Shown: positions 1-12,138 of the stretch, piece by piece | Position numbering within the stretch: position 1 is the first letter of the stretch | Layout of the letters: every line of letters starts with the position of its first letter | Assembly: GCF_035083965.1 (NCBI RefSeq) | Contig: NC_089732.1 | Location: 14,676,424-14,740,423 of the forward strand | From: Branchiostoma lanceolatum | Lineage: Eukaryota > Chordata > Leptocardii > Amphioxiformes > Branchiostomatidae | Length of the DNA: 64,000 nucleotides | Reading direction: 5' to 3' | Translations under genes and position numbers: made by a program | Notes under the pieces: model-generated | Databases searched by the model: none | The model's input: the letters and a program-made list of their open reading frames with translations, nothing else | Told to the model about the DNA's origin: nothing

Positions 1-19
1 TAAGATTTTGAAACAGTCA
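1..19. repeat. Fragment of a Penelope-type terminal repeat
   Basis: The first 19 bases match the arm of the Penelope-like foldback element at 21573-21591. Only this end is visible at the window edge. Bases 20-227 hold no recognisable gene. Confidence 0.4.
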
Positions 20-227
20 TAATTGCCTTCTTCAAAATTGAACAACAGGCTCCATACTAGCAATATTGCTAGAACCTCTACAATATCGACCGTTCATTTT
101 GACGCACCGGCATTTCTAAGCACATTGGACGAGTCAAGACGCAATGTCCCGTTAGAGACTGTAATATGTGGATTTAGATACTAGTAAACATTCTATCTAC
201 TGTTGTTATAATGGGTTCTATACAGAA

Positions 228-470
228 TAAAAAAGACTCTTTGTAAACAACCAAAAGATTTATTCCACCGACGTTTTTGTGACCATCAGTCGCCTTCTTC
301 ATGACAATTCTGACTGGTCCACATAGCAATGCATCACAGGTTATGCTACTTATTAATGAGATGCAATCCCAAACGCCACGTATTTACATATGTAAAATCA
401 TAGGGGATGACATCATTATGCGGCCCCAAACGTTCAAAACACATACACAACTATCGATCAAAAAACGTCA
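228..470 (-). repeat. Dispersed repeat, family A, copy 1
   Basis: Closely related to copies at 1157-1335 and 51720-51935: the same run from the ATTTATTCCACCGACG core through CCTTCTTCA to the CCCAAACG segment. On the minus strand all three have a hairpin followed by a GAAAC-like box, resembling a decayed hammerhead ribozyme of Penelope-type retroelements. No protein is encoded. Confidence 0.7.
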
Positions 471-716
471 GTGGAATAAACATCTTGGTTGTGTGAAAAG
501 AGTATTCTTTATTCAGTGACTTATCAATCTAATGAAACTTTACATGTTGACAATCGTCAAAGTACTACTGACGCCCAGATACAATGCTATTCACAGATAT
601 CAACAACTGAAGACACGCGTCGCTCCTCTACTCACCCTATGACGATAATGGCTGATGTCGTGTCGGTGTCTACTGTGAGCTACTTTATTACCTTCGACAA
701 GAGTGATGTTTTCGGT

Positions 717-830
717 GTCGTGTGTGTGTGTGTGTGCGAATGTGTCTGTGAGTGTGCCATCGTGTGTGTGTGTGTGTTTGTGCGTGCGTATGTGTGTGCT
801 GTCTATATGTGCGTTTGTGCTTGTGTCTAT
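717..830. repeat. Imperfect (TG)n microsatellite
   Basis: Long TG-rich run with interruptions. An open frame crosses it but encodes only a Val/Cys low-complexity string, so I do not call a gene. Bases 831-1156 hold nothing I recognise. Confidence 0.9.
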
Positions 831-1156
831 CCCTGTGAGTTGAAGATCTATTTGGGTATAGGGTAAGAGGTATGAGAGGCCCCTTTGTGAGTAATTTTAA
901 CGGCAGGGGCCGATTTCGTTTAATTTTCGTTTTTTTCCATCGTCATTTCCTACATGGCTAAGGATGTAATTGATTTGAAGGATTGAAAATTTTAAAAAAT
1001 TGAGAAAGTAAAACATTACTTTTATGCAAACATTAAGCAGCTCTACCACAAAGTTCATCACGATTTTCACTATACATAAATTTACATGTGTTTAATACCA
1101 CACCGTATGTTCAACGATGATCCGTGAATAGTTTCATCAGGTTGGTAAGTCACTAA

Positions 1157-1335
1157 ATAAAGAAGTCTCTTTTTACACAACCAAGAGATTTATTCCACCG
1201 ACGTTTCGGTGACCATCTGTCACCTTCTTCAAGGCAATTCTGACTGGTTTACATAGTAATGCAGCACAGGTTTTGCTGCTTATACATATTAATGAGATGC
1301 AATCCCAAACGCAAAGTATTTACATATATATGTCA
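1157..1335 (-). repeat. Dispersed repeat, family A, copy 2
   Basis: Second copy of the element at 228-470, with better-preserved hairpin and GAAAC box on the minus strand (GGTGAC stem, AGAT loop, GTCACC stem, then GAAACGTC). The copy inside the kinase gene intron at 51720 is its closest relative by eye. Confidence 0.7.
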
Positions 1336-1460
1336 CAGTAGAGATAAAAATCCAGTAGAGTCCGGAACTCTACTAGTAGAGATTGAAATTCCAATCTCTA
1401 TACTAGTAGAGTTCTGGATTCTACTAGTTGAGATTGGATTTCGTCAATCAGATACATTTG
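1336..1460. repeat. Self-complementary short-repeat cluster, left
   Basis: Repeated blocks built from AGAGATTGGAATTCC and its reverse complement around CTACTAGTAG centres. Every block can pair with its neighbours. The same words recur at 1676-1920. Confidence 0.75.
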
Positions 1461-1675
1461 CATACGGCCATTATGAGTTAGTGACTCAAAATGCTCAACC
1501 AGTTTTCCCAGTTCGTTAGTGACTCGGTATATGAGAGCTAATTCACCCCTGCCAGCCAGTTCCAAGGTTAATGTCAAAGTTATGAGATATCTAAAACATG
1601 AAGTAATTCACCAAAAAATAGTAATGGTGAATGTAGGCTTAGCTATGCTTAAATTTTAGAATTAGAACTGGAGAT

Positions 1676-1920
1676 TGTCCTGGTAGAATTCCAATCTCTA
1701 CTAGTAGAATCTGGAATTCTCCTAGTAGAGATTGGAATCCCAATATTCAGATCCCGATTCCAATCTCTACTAGTAGAGATTGGAATTCCAATCACTACTA
1801 GTAGAATCCAGAACTCTACTAGACAAGTAGAGATTGGAATTCCAGTCTCTACTAGTAGGGATTGGAATTCCAATCTCTACTAGTAGAGTTCCGGACTCTA
1901 CTGGATTCCAATCTCTACTG
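1676..1920. repeat. Self-complementary short-repeat cluster, right
   Basis: At least six blocks of GGAATTCCAATCTCTACTAG and its complement alternate, giving overlapping perfect or near-perfect palindromes about 35 bp long. Open frames across it are by-products of the repeat. Bases 1461-1675 between the clusters hold no recognisable gene. Confidence 0.8.
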
Positions 1921-3115
1921 TGACATATACTTTACATTTTGACCTACTTGGCTATTACAACACAAGTCACAAAAAAGCCCTCCCCCTATCTGAATAGGGT
2001 TGATAATTATACTAAGATAACTTTTATTTGCAACTGCATGCCCGTTTAGGCCAATTGCAAATTCAGTGAACTGACAACCTCCAACTCAGACATTCCCGAT
2101 ACGTGTTTTATTCAAGCGAGAACGAGAGGTCATCTGGGTCAGTGGAAGAAAGTCTATTTATGTGTATACAGACCAGCCATTTGGATACTCCGTTATTTGT
2201 AGGAAAAGCCATTCGACTTCAACCAAATTCGATTCCCGAAATCAATCTAGCACCCTGGCGAAACACCTCAGGCATGTAAACCCTCACGTAACAATGGCCT
2301 TCCTCGAGCAAATTTGTCTTTGTGCTCCGCCACGAACTGCCCTGTACTTTTCAGAGGCACAACGCACAGAAAATTGTATATGAAAAAATGCATGGAAAAT
2401 CCCTACTACTTTTTATTACATTGGTACAAGATTAATGACACTAAGAAAGCAATTGCATTTCTTACCAGGCTTAAAAGCTGGTGGCATTCAGGGACTGTTT
2501 TTGTTATGTTATAATTCGCAGAAGCACAATGCTACTTACATTTTACACTTCCCATCTTTCCTTGATTAATATAACCCCAAATAGAAAATTGAACATACAG
2601 GATCCCAGATTGCCCTTACTCAGTAGTTATTACACCTAGAATACATATTTTGCAAAGTTAATTAATTCATCCCTTTGACTTGCCCTCAAAGGTTCTCGGA
2701 GCGCCAAAGTACACCATATTTTGCATTCAACATAACTCTATTACAAAAAGTCGTAGAAGAACCCTGTTAACGTTACAGCGTGTAAAAGAAGTATTCGACT
2801 GCAGTGAATACTCATATCTGTTCTACTCTTGCAATTCATCCAGCGACTAATTAAGTCAGTATATAATTTGATAGGGTCCAAAATTACCAATATGTACATT
2901 CGAATATTTCGAGTATGGATACTGGCAAACAAAGGTATGTAAAACATCATATACCATGAAAAAATTCATGCACTGATGATGATGATCAGTGTAACTATGT
3001 ATTAATCTATGTATCTATAATCCACATAGTATTCATAGAGTTCACGCTAGCTTGTTATATGCATTATCAGCATCTTTCGTAAATGAGACATGTGACGGTA
3101 AGATTGAGCGGTGTG

Positions 3116-6100
3116 CTATGCCAGAGGTTGGGCGACCAGTTCGAAATTCTTGGGCGAATGGGTGACGCCGCTGATCCCTGTGGTAGACGGCTCAGCAGCA
3201 CCCTCTGGCAGCTTGAAGGTGAAGTGCTGCAGCAGAGACGTGAAGAAGACGAAGAGCTCCATCTCCGCCAGCTGCTTCCCAAGGCACATGCGCGGACCTG
3301 TGTAGGATGACAAGATGCATGGTTAAGAGTCTTAAACAGAGTATAACATACAAAACATGTTGCGTCACGTTTGGTGCTTTGTCACGTTTGGTGCCTAGGC
3401 ACGGTTTGTGACAGTGCCCGCGTGTCACAAACCGTGCCTGGGACAAAAGCACGGTTTGTGACACTCGGACACCGTCACGAATGGTGCCCAACCGAGCACA
3501 GTTCGTGACACACAGGGGGTCTTATCCCATACTGTGCTTTTGGGCGGAGCTTAGTGTTTTGAGGGGGAGGAGTCTGCCCAACGCGTTTTTTTCCCTGCAG
3601 CCCGCCATCTTTGTTTTTTTCGGGGCGCTGGGATGAGAAAGAATCAGCGTAATTCTCGCTCATTGAAATACATTTCGCGCTTGTCTTGGATGATTTGGAC
3701 TTAGAGTTGATGTGGCACAAACAGACGGACGTCTCATCACGAATTTCTACAACAGAAATCCGTCCCGAACCGTGCCATTCACGACTGTGTCCTGAGGCAC
3801 GGTTCGTGACAGTGCCGGAGTGTCACAAACCGTGCTTTTGCCCCAGGCACGGTTTGTGACACTCGGACACTGTCACAAACTGTGCCCAGGCACGGATTGT
3901 GACAGTGCCTGAGTGTCACAAACCGTGCCTGGGGCAAAAGCACAGTTTGTGACACTCCGGCACTGTCACGAACCGTGCCTGGACAGTGCCCGCGGCTACA
4001 ACTTCCCGTAGCATTGATTTAGATCGGGCGAGCTGACTGCCTCGGGACGTCGAAGTAACCGGCAAGTGGCCCGATCCTAGTCTAGATCTGGTTAAGATAT
4101 ATTTAGTCTTACAAATTGTTTTTTTTTTAGCATCTGTTATAGACACTGTCTTTTTGTGCCACTTCAATTCTAGGTCTAAGTTATTCAATTATTTTACAGA
4201 GCGAGAATTACGCTGTTCCTCCTTACCTCAGCGCCCCAAAAAACAAAGATGACGGGGGGGGGGGTGACTGCGGTAAACAAAAACACGCTGCCTTATATGG
4301 AAACGCGGGCATCACTGCCCCGTCAGTCACAGTGATTGACAGCACTTCCGGGCACAGTCTGTGACGGTCGGGCTGTGTCACGTTCTGTGCCTGGGAAAGC
4401 ATAGAACGTGACAGGCATGGTGTGTGACGGTACAGCTCATACAGCGAGAAGAAGGAATCCAGGCCGGTACGTATACGCATTAACTACAAGCGGAACATCT
4501 GGCTGAAGAATCTGCTCTTACGACTTACCTACACCAAAGGGGATGACGTAGTCGTCCCTCCGGTACTGTCCCTGGGAGTCCAAGAAGCGGCCGGGGTCGA
4601 ACTTTCCGGGGTTCGGGAAATGTTCCGGGTCGTGGTGGACGGACCACAGGTTGGTCTGTAGAACAGGAGAAAATCGATATCACGGATGAATCTTCGTTTC
4701 CTTTTCCTCTCATGTCAGGCTCACCGTCCGCCCTGCGATTCGTTCTATTCGCTGCGTTAGCACTTGGACTTGCCGGCCATCACCAGCAAATCACGCCGCC
4801 ACCTACGGTAAGGGGGCAACGTGATTGGCTGGTACTAGTAACCCTCCCTCCAACGGTTTGGGGTGTGGGGGGGTTCTGATTGGTCAGGACCTAAAGGCAG
4901 CGGGAAGGACGGATCGCAGGCCTGTACGCCAGGGTAGTTGATTGATAATAATACTTGTAGTTTCCAGATAGTGGGCCTGACAGTGACACGGTAGGGTGCG
5001 TTTCATGTCTTCAGCAGAAGTCTTGAAGACAATGGCACAAAATGGTTAAAATAAGATAAAAACATAAAACAATAATCTTTTAAGCATACGAACTAATGCT
5101 AATAGTTATAAACTAGGTATATTTTCCAATACATTGATTGGACTCCCGCAATTTTTGTACTGTCATCTGGTCGTCTTCAAGATAACTGAGGACCCGGAAA
5201 GTTTCGTACATATTGAATGGGTCTTTAAGGTATTCTAAAAGACCAGACTAAGGAAAAGTGGTACACCTTAACCATAGGGATTGGGTTTTAACACCAATCA
5301 TTCAACAAGTATCCTCGGTGTGAAAAGACAGGCTTATTGAGATTCAACGAAATCTAATGGTCTAGAAGTTAAAGATATTTTCAACGAGGAAAAATGCACA
5401 AGCTGACAACGGAAACTAGATTCAAATGTCTTACCAGCACCGTAGTTCCTTCTGGAATGTGGTATCCATGGAAACTGGTGTCACGTGACGTGGCGTGGAA
5501 GACGCCCGACGGCAGGATGGTGGCGATGCGGGCCACCTCCGTCAGGACGGCCTCTGTGTACGGCATCTGGGCACGGTGGGCGGTGGACGGTCGCTGGTCG
5601 TGCCCGAGTACGGAGTGGATCTCCTTCTGAACCTGTGAGTGAAATAGAATACACGTATAAAAATCATAAAGATCATGATCAAATTGGAAATTCTTTTTAA
5701 AAGAAAGAGCTCGAGGTTCAGTCAGCAATATTGCAACTGATAAATCGGCCATCCTCAAGGAATTGTGGTCCACTGACTTCAAATAACATGTGACCAAACG
5801 GAAAAGTGACGTCAGTAAAGGATCAAAGCTGCCCGGAAGCCTGAACCGCCCCCCGTCCCGATCAACGTTTATGTATCAATATCCCTGAGATAGGCCGATG
5901 GTGCACTGGTTACCTTTCTTTGAATGTCCGGATTCAGAATCATGTACAGAAACGCCCAGTACAGAGTAGTGGATGTGGTTTCTGCACCGGCGGCGAACAT
6001 GTCAAACAGCACGCGTTCTGTGTTGTCGTCATTGAACGTGGTCTCGTCGTCGTTCTCGCGAGATTTGGTTTCTCTGATGTATGAGTCGATAAGGTCCCGG

Positions 6101-8972
6101 ATGTCATTGCTATCGAATGTCGTCTTGTGGGAATCCATCTCCTCTCTGATGTAGGCTCTAATCGTGGCCAGGACATTTTGTATCAGCTGTGCACCTCGCC
6201 CAAGTCTCGGAACACGTCGTAAAATAGGTATAAAAATGGCCAGTTGACCAAAAAAGTTGAAGGAAAAACCTTGGTCAAGGGCGTCCATCAAGCGCTTGAA
6301 CTTCTCGTCGTTGTATTCGAACCTAATGAAAAGAAAATTAAACCGATGATTGACATGGCTGTTATTTTCCCAGCAAAATAATCATTTTCATCACAGCATT
6401 CATTATTGTTTTATCCTATTTCAAAGCTCACCTTGATCCAAACACAATGGAACAGATGACGTTGGTTACGGCATTCTGAACCATGAGGCTAATGTCAAAC
6501 GGCCTGTCCCCCATCTTCATGATCTCTGCCTGTAGAGAGACCGACTCCTCCAGGATTTTCCCCTCCAAACTTCTCTTTCCGAAGCCGAACTCCCGGAGAG
6601 ACATCAGCGTAAACTTGCGGTGCTCTTTCCACGGAGAACCAAAAGGAGCCCCGACGATACCTAGAAAATTGCATACATTAATTCCAACGACAAGCCCTGT
6701 AAAATCCTTTAGGAATCCCGTTTAAGCTGACTATAGCTAGTTTGTGAATCGAAATTAAGGGATGCTTGCAAAGAGCTGAATCGTCGTCACAGCAATGAAT
6801 CTCACTATACCATTTGCTAGTCAAGAGTGTTCCCTAAAATTGACAAGATAACTATTACACTCGGCAAAAAAGAAGCTAAGTGTGATCAATCATTTCTCAG
6901 TGTTACGTTATGAATCATATAGTATTATGTATCTTTGAAAAGTTACTTATTACACTATTGTCACATTAGCAAACCGGGAGCCGGCCGGACTGTTTGCGGA
7001 AACGAAAAATACAATAAAATGTCAATTTTGAACCCTAGAAACAGGCGTTCACTTTTGAAACCCCCGAAATAGGAGTTCAATTTTGAACCCCCAAAACAGG
7101 GCTTTAAGTTTGAACCCCTGAAACAGGGCTCCAATTTTGAACCCCTGAAACAGGGCTATAATTTTGAACTCTTGAAACAGGGCTTCAATTTTGAACCTCT
7201 GAAGCATGACTTCAATTTTGAACCCCTAAAACAGTGCTTCAAGTTTGAACCCCTGAAACAGGGCTTCAAGTTTGAACCCCTGAAACAAGTCTTTAAGTTT
7301 GAATCCCTGAAACAGGGCTTCAAGTTTGAACCCCTGAAACTGGGCTTAAATTTTGAATCCCTGAAACAGGGTTTCAATTTTGAACCCCTGAAACAGGAGT
7401 TCAATTTTGAATCCCCGAAACAGGAGTTCAATTTTGAACCCCTGAAACTGAATTCTTCCTGCATGCTTAATGGGCTTTAGTTTAGAAAATGTCTTTTTTT
7501 CAGCCCATCTTTTTTTTCGGCCGGGCGCATTATTTTAGGAGTCTGTAGAGGATGTTATCCATAAAATTTACTTGCTGTGGCCATGGTTGCTTACCTTGCA
7601 TCTCCGGGTTGAGAAATTTAAGTATGGCGTTTGAAGGTCTGCTGGAGAAATCTTCTCCTCTCTTCACCATAGCCTCGTGGATGACGTCATATCCGGAAAG
7701 CACAACATTCGTTTCGTTCCCCAGCTTGATCCGATAGATCGGTCCGTAGGTCTTCGCCCATTCGGTCATCGTCACAAAGCCATGGCCCTTGGGTAAAGAT
7801 AGGGAATATTCAGTACACTGTATTGGTTCAAATAAGTGGATTAGCTAGACTGATACTCACGACTTGAATGTGGAAGCTTGCGTATAAAAGCTTTCAAATG
7901 GTACCCACATCTTCAGCCTTCTATATACTGCGTTTGCATAAGCATGTATTTTCGTAGGGAGCGAAGCCGAGGGGGGTGGGGGTGGGGTGGTGGGTCAAGA
8001 TGGTCAAACAGACTTTTTAGACTTTCGAATCATGTTCTATCCTGTTCGAAGTGAGGTATTCGAACCAAGCTACTTGCGCCATTGTTGTGATGACCTTGAA
8101 TGTTACAGGTTTTATTTACGCAGGAAACAAGTACCCCTTCCCCCTATTCTCAATCCATGACATTATTCCATACTGATATAAAAAAACTAATGCAAAGCGC
8201 ATTCAAACTCACTCATTAAGGGTTTAAATTATCGAGACTATCGTAATCTTTCAGAAGATGTTGCGGGCGTCCCGGCCGGTAACCTGATACCCGCCCTTAC
8301 AGTGGAAAGTAGCCATAGCAACCGACCGCCGTGGGGGCTCATGTGTCGAATCTATGCAAATGAAGAATTCAACACACGCAAGCACACATGCACGCACACA
8401 CACAAATACTACAGAATGACGTAGCCCTGGGCACACACGCAAGAACGCAGGTTAAAATCGTTCTCCCGCGCAAAGCCGTTCTGCGTCCTTTATACCCACA
8501 TATCAAAGGCCTACCCGGCCTTATGTATTTGAAGGACGCAAGACAGCTCTGTACGGGAGAACGACTGAAATCGAATCACAGAATAGGCCTTGCCAGTTCC
8601 CTAGTTGTACAAATGCAGTCGAAACTACAGGTGTGCTACCTGTGCGAGAGATACAGCGTGGGGCACTGATGTTCACGGTTTAGTCTTAGCTTACGTTGTT
8701 GCGGCATGCCAAACAACTATAAGAGTTTACAATGCCAATGTTTAGTGCTTGTGACGTGGGCGTTATTTGACTAACCCTGTATGGTAAAGTTTGCTCACCG
8801 TGGCGAGGGAGAAGATATTGCCGGCGATAGGCCATCCTCTCGGGCCGGGTGGAAGGTTCTTTGGGATGTTGAAGAACCAGGAAGTCGCAACGAACACCAC
8901 CAACAGGACCAGAGTCGTCTGCAAGATCAAGTTCTCGCCAACTAATGATGCAACCAACTGCGCGGCAGCCAT
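3116..8972 (-). CDS. Cytochrome P450, CYP2-clan, intact copy
   Basis: Predicted microsomal haem monooxygenase of 503 aa. Exons on the minus strand: 8972-8799, 7787-7595, 6660-6432, 6322-5914, 5632-5435, 4655-4529, 3297-3116. Every junction has GT/AG ends and the phases add up exactly. Seen motifs: hydrophobic N-terminal anchor (about 11-32) followed by the hinge LPPGPRGWP; helix-C WKEHR (133-137); I-helix AAGAETT (309-315); K-helix ExxR (E367, R370); haem loop FGVGPRMCLG with Cys448 as thiolate ligand. The ATG at 8970-8972 was chosen because MAAAQL directly precedes the anchor and is conserved in the second copy. Animal CYP2-clan enzymes oxidise lipids, steroids or xenobiotics; the substrate cannot be read from sequence. 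Its neighbour downstream on this strand is intergenic repeat; upstream lies the paralogue. Confidence 0.93.
3361..3990. repeat. Inverted-repeat array in P450 intron 6, copy A
   Basis: Many copies of GGCACGGTTTGTGACA and its reverse complement TGTCACAAACCGTGCC, often back to back with a short centre, clustered at 3365-3500 and 3780-3990. A diverged set lies at 4310-4445. Each pair can form a stem of about 17 bp. It lies between exons 6 and 7. Confidence 0.85.
4731..4935. mobile_element. CCAAT-rich short element (family B), copy 1
   Basis: Short non-coding element with GTGATTGGCTGGT-type inverted CCAAT boxes and an end reading GGACGGATCGCAGGCC then GTACGCC. Related copies lie at 11910-12138, 23893-24112, 24945-25145 and 28246-28440. 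I call it a miniature transposon because the copies sit in unrelated introns with shared ends. The remainder of this P450 intron (4936-5434) has no recognisable feature. Confidence 0.6.
6952..7530. mobile_element. Possible miniature transposon enclosing the minisatellite, copy A
   Basis: The left part (GGAGCCGGCCGGACTGTTTG then CGGAAACG) matches the terminal sequence of the short elements at 19545-19719 and 29953-30159. The right side near 7515 carries CGGCCGGGC. The interior is the 27-bp minisatellite. The right end is weakly defined, so the element call is an inference. Confidence 0.4.
7021..7450. repeat. 27-bp minisatellite in P450 intron 2, copy A
   Basis: About 16 tandem units of 27 bp, consensus TTTGAACCCCTGAAACAGGG plus CTTCAAT. 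Since 27 is a multiple of three, both strands stay open and give nine-residue periodic peptides, but there is no splice or start context and the array sits inside an intron. I treat it as non-coding. Confidence 0.9.
8386..8650. other. P450 intron 1 with short CA repeats
   Basis: The intron between exons 1 and 2 (7788-8798) contains a short (CA)n stretch near 8386-8405 and a G-run near 7970. It is repeated with small indels at 14975-15981. No coding or RNA gene is recognisable. Confidence 0.5.
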
Positions 8973-10682
8973 CTTTATCCTTGAAAAGGTCAACGTCCAA
9001 ACGGTCAACACCCTGACGGGTATTTTCTACTCCATGGAGCATGTTGTGTGCAGAAAGCGCCGTTATGCAGATTAGGTCGCAACCATCGCGCTAGAGACAC
9101 AAACAAATATCCAGGATTTGTTCTTCTGGTTCGGTCATGGTGATTGACGTTTCATATTCACGCCCAGGTTTCCATATTTGTGCAAACTGTTTATTTCAGT
9201 GTAAGCATCTGATCATATATATGTTACAAGTTCTATTAGAAACTGAGTTTTCAAAAACGTGAGGAGGGCGCCTGTCACAAAAAAAAAGCCCTCCCCCTAT
9301 CTGAATAGGGTTGATAATTATAGTAAAATAACTTTTATTTGCAACAGCATGCCCGTAAAGGCCAATTGCAAATCCAGTGAACTGACACACATGTACCTCC
9401 AAGTCAGACATACCAGTTACATATTTTATTCAAGCGAGAACGAGAGGTCATATGGGTCTGTGTAAGAAAGTCTATTTATGTGTATAGACCAGCCACTTAG
9501 ATACACCGTTATTTGTTGGAAAAGCCATTCGATTTCATCCAAATTCGACTGCCGAATCTAGCACCCTGGCGAAACAATTCATGTATGTAAACCCTCACGT
9601 AACAATGGCCTTCCTCGAGCGAAGTTGTCATTGTCCTCCGCCACAAAATACCCTGTACTTGTCAGAGGCACAATGCACAGAAAATTGCATATAAAAATAT
9701 GCATGGAAAATCTACACCACTCTTTATTACATTGGTACAAGATTAATGACCCTAAGAAAGCAACTGAAATTCTTAGCAGGCTTAAAAGGTGGCGTTCAGG
9801 GACTGTTTTTGTTTTGTTATAATGCGCAGAAGCACAATGCTACTTACATTTTACACTTCCCATCTTTCCTTGATTAATATAACCCCAAATAGAAAATTGA
9901 ACATACAGGATCCCAGATTGCCCTAACTCAGTAGTTATTACACCTAGAATACATATTTTGCAAAGTTAATTTATTCATCCCTTTGACTTGCCCTCAAAGG
10001 TTCTCGGAGCGCCAAAGTACACCCTATTTTGCATTTAACATAACTCTATTACAAATAGTCGTAGAAGAACCCTGTTAACGTTACAGCGTGTAAAAGAAAT
10101 ATTCGACTGTAGTGAATACTCATATCTGTTCTACTCTTGCAATTCATCCAGCGACTAATTAAGTCAGTATATAATTTGATAGGGTCCAAAATTACCAATA
10201 TGTACATTCGAACTTTCTGTCATAATTCGAGTATGGATACTGGCAAACAAAGGTATGCAAAACATCAAATACCATGAAAAAATTCATGCACTGATGATGA
10301 TGATCAGTGTAACTATGTATTAATCTATGTATCTATAATCCACATAGTATTCATAGAGTTCACGCTAGCTTGTTATATGCATTATAAGCATCAGTCGTAA
10401 ATGTAACATGTGATGGTAAGATTGAGCGGTGTGCTATGCCAGAGGTTGGGCGACCAGTTCGAAACTCTTGGGCGAATGGGTGACGCCGCTGATCCCTGTG
10501 GTAGACGGCTCAGCAGCACCCTCTGGCAGCTTGAAGGTGAAGTGCTGCAGCAGAGACGTGAAGAAGACGAAGAGCTCCATCTCCGCCAGCTGCTTCCCAA
10601 GGCACATGCGCGGACCTGTGTAGGATGACAAGATGCATGGTTAAGAGTCTTAAACAGAGTATAACATACAAAACATGTTGCG

Positions 10683-11180
10683 TCACGTTTGGTGCTTTGT
10701 CACGTTTGGTGCCTAGGCACGGTTTGTGACAGTACCCGCGTGTCACAAACCGTGCCTGGGACAAAAGCACGGTTTGTGACACTCGGACACCGTCACGAAT
10801 GGTGCCCAACCGAGCACAGTTCGTGACAAACAGGGGGTCTTATCCCATACTGTGCTTTTGGGCGGAGCTTAGTGTTTTGAGGGGGGAGGAGTCTGCCCAA
10901 CGGGTTTTTTCCCTGCAGCCCGCCATCTTTGTTTTTTTTCCGGGGCGCTGGGATGAGAAAGAATCAGCGTAATTCTCGCTCATTGAAATACATTTCGTGA
11001 CAGTGCCGGAGTGTCACAAACCGTGCTTTTGCCCCAGGCACGGTTTGTGACACTCGGGCACTGTCACAAACTGTGCCCAGGCACGGATTGTGACAGTGCC
11101 TGAGTGTCACAAACCGTGCCTGGGGCAAAAGCAAAGTTTGTGACACTCCGGCACTGTCACGAACCGTACCTGGACAGTGC
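10683..11180. repeat. Inverted-repeat array in P450 intron 6, copy B
   Basis: Same GGCACGGTTTGTGACA / TGTCACAAACCGTGCC dyads as at 3361-3990, one block shorter. A related block lies at 11520-11640. Confidence 0.85.
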
Positions 11181-11909
11181 CCGGGGCTACAACTTCCCGT
11201 AGCATTGATTTAGATCGGGCGAGCTGACTGCCTCGGGACGTCGAAGTAATCGGCAAGTGGCCCGATCCTAGTCTAGATCTGGTTTCCCTGGATAGAATAT
11301 ATTTAGTCTTACAAATTGTTTTTTTTTTTAGCATCTGTTATAGACACTGTCTTTTGTGCCACTTCAATTCTAGGTCTAAGTTATTCAATTATTTTACAGA
11401 GCGAGAATTACGCTGTTCCTCCTTACCCCAGCGCCCCAAAAAACAAAGATGACGGGCGGGGGGGGGGGTGACTGCGGTAAACAAAAACACGCTGCCTTAT
11501 ATGGAAACGCGGGCATCACTGCCCCGTCAGTCACAGTGATTGACAGCACTTCCGGGCACCGTCTGTGACGGTCGGGCTGTGTCGCGTTCTGTGCCTGGGA
11601 AAGCATAGAACGTGACAGGCATGGTGTGTGACGGTACAGCTCATATAGCGAGAAGAAGGAATCCAGGCCGGTACGTATACGCATTAACTACAAGCGGAAC
11701 ATCTGGCTGAAGAATCTGCTCTTACGACTTACCTACACCAAAGGGGATGACGTGGTCGTCCCTCCGGTACTGTCCCTGGGAGTCCAAGAAGCGGCCGGGG
11801 TCGAACTTTCCGGGGTTCGGGAAATGTTCCGGGTCGTGGTGGACGGACCACAGGTTGGTCTGTAGAACAGGAAAAAATCATGGATGAATCTTCGTTTTCT
11901 TTTCCTCTC

Positions 11910-12138
11910 ATGTCAGGCTCGCCGTCCGCCCTGCGATTCGTTCGATTCGCTGCGATAGCACTTGGACTTGCCGGCCATCACCAGCAAATCACGTCGCCGC
12001 CTACGGTAAGGGGGCAACGTGATTGGCTGTTACTAGTAACCCTCCCTCCAACGGGGTGGTGGGGGGGGGGGGGTTCTGATTTGTCAGGACCTAAAGGCAG
12101 CGAGAAGGACGGATCGCAGGCCGGTACGCCAGGGTAGT
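11910..12138. mobile_element. CCAAT-rich short element (family B), copy 2
   Basis: Duplicate of the element at 4731-4935, carried along in the P450 duplication, with a longer G-run near 12058-12072. The rest of this intron, up to 12653, mirrors unit A and has nothing further. Confidence 0.6.

Larger units (their letters stand above)
1966..9275. repeat. Tandem segmental duplication, unit A (P450)
   Basis: About 7.3 kb direct repeat of the segment starting at 9276. Both units begin with an A-run followed by GCCCTCCCCCTATCTGAAT. They share 3' flank, seven exons, introns, minisatellite and inverted-repeat arrays in the same order. The offset is 7318 bp at the stop codons and 7183 bp at the start codons, so small indels accumulated after duplication. 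Bases 1966-3115 are the non-coding 3' flank of the first P450, and I see no gene there. Confidence 0.9.

Noticed and set aside
489-866. 125-codon plus-strand frame
   Set aside because: The second half is a (TG)n microsatellite translated as Val/Cys strings; no known domain.
3361-3990. CRISPR-like appearance of repeated dyads
   Set aside because: Animal genome, no unique spacers of constant length, no cas genes; it is an inverted-repeat array.
7156-7480. Open frames of 102 codons on both strands with nine-residue repeats
   Set aside because: They are a by-product of a 27-bp minisatellite inside a P450 intron; no start, splice or family support.
8686-9042. 118-codon minus-strand frame over P450 exon 1
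   Set aside because: It is in another frame than the exon encoding MAAAQL and the membrane anchor.
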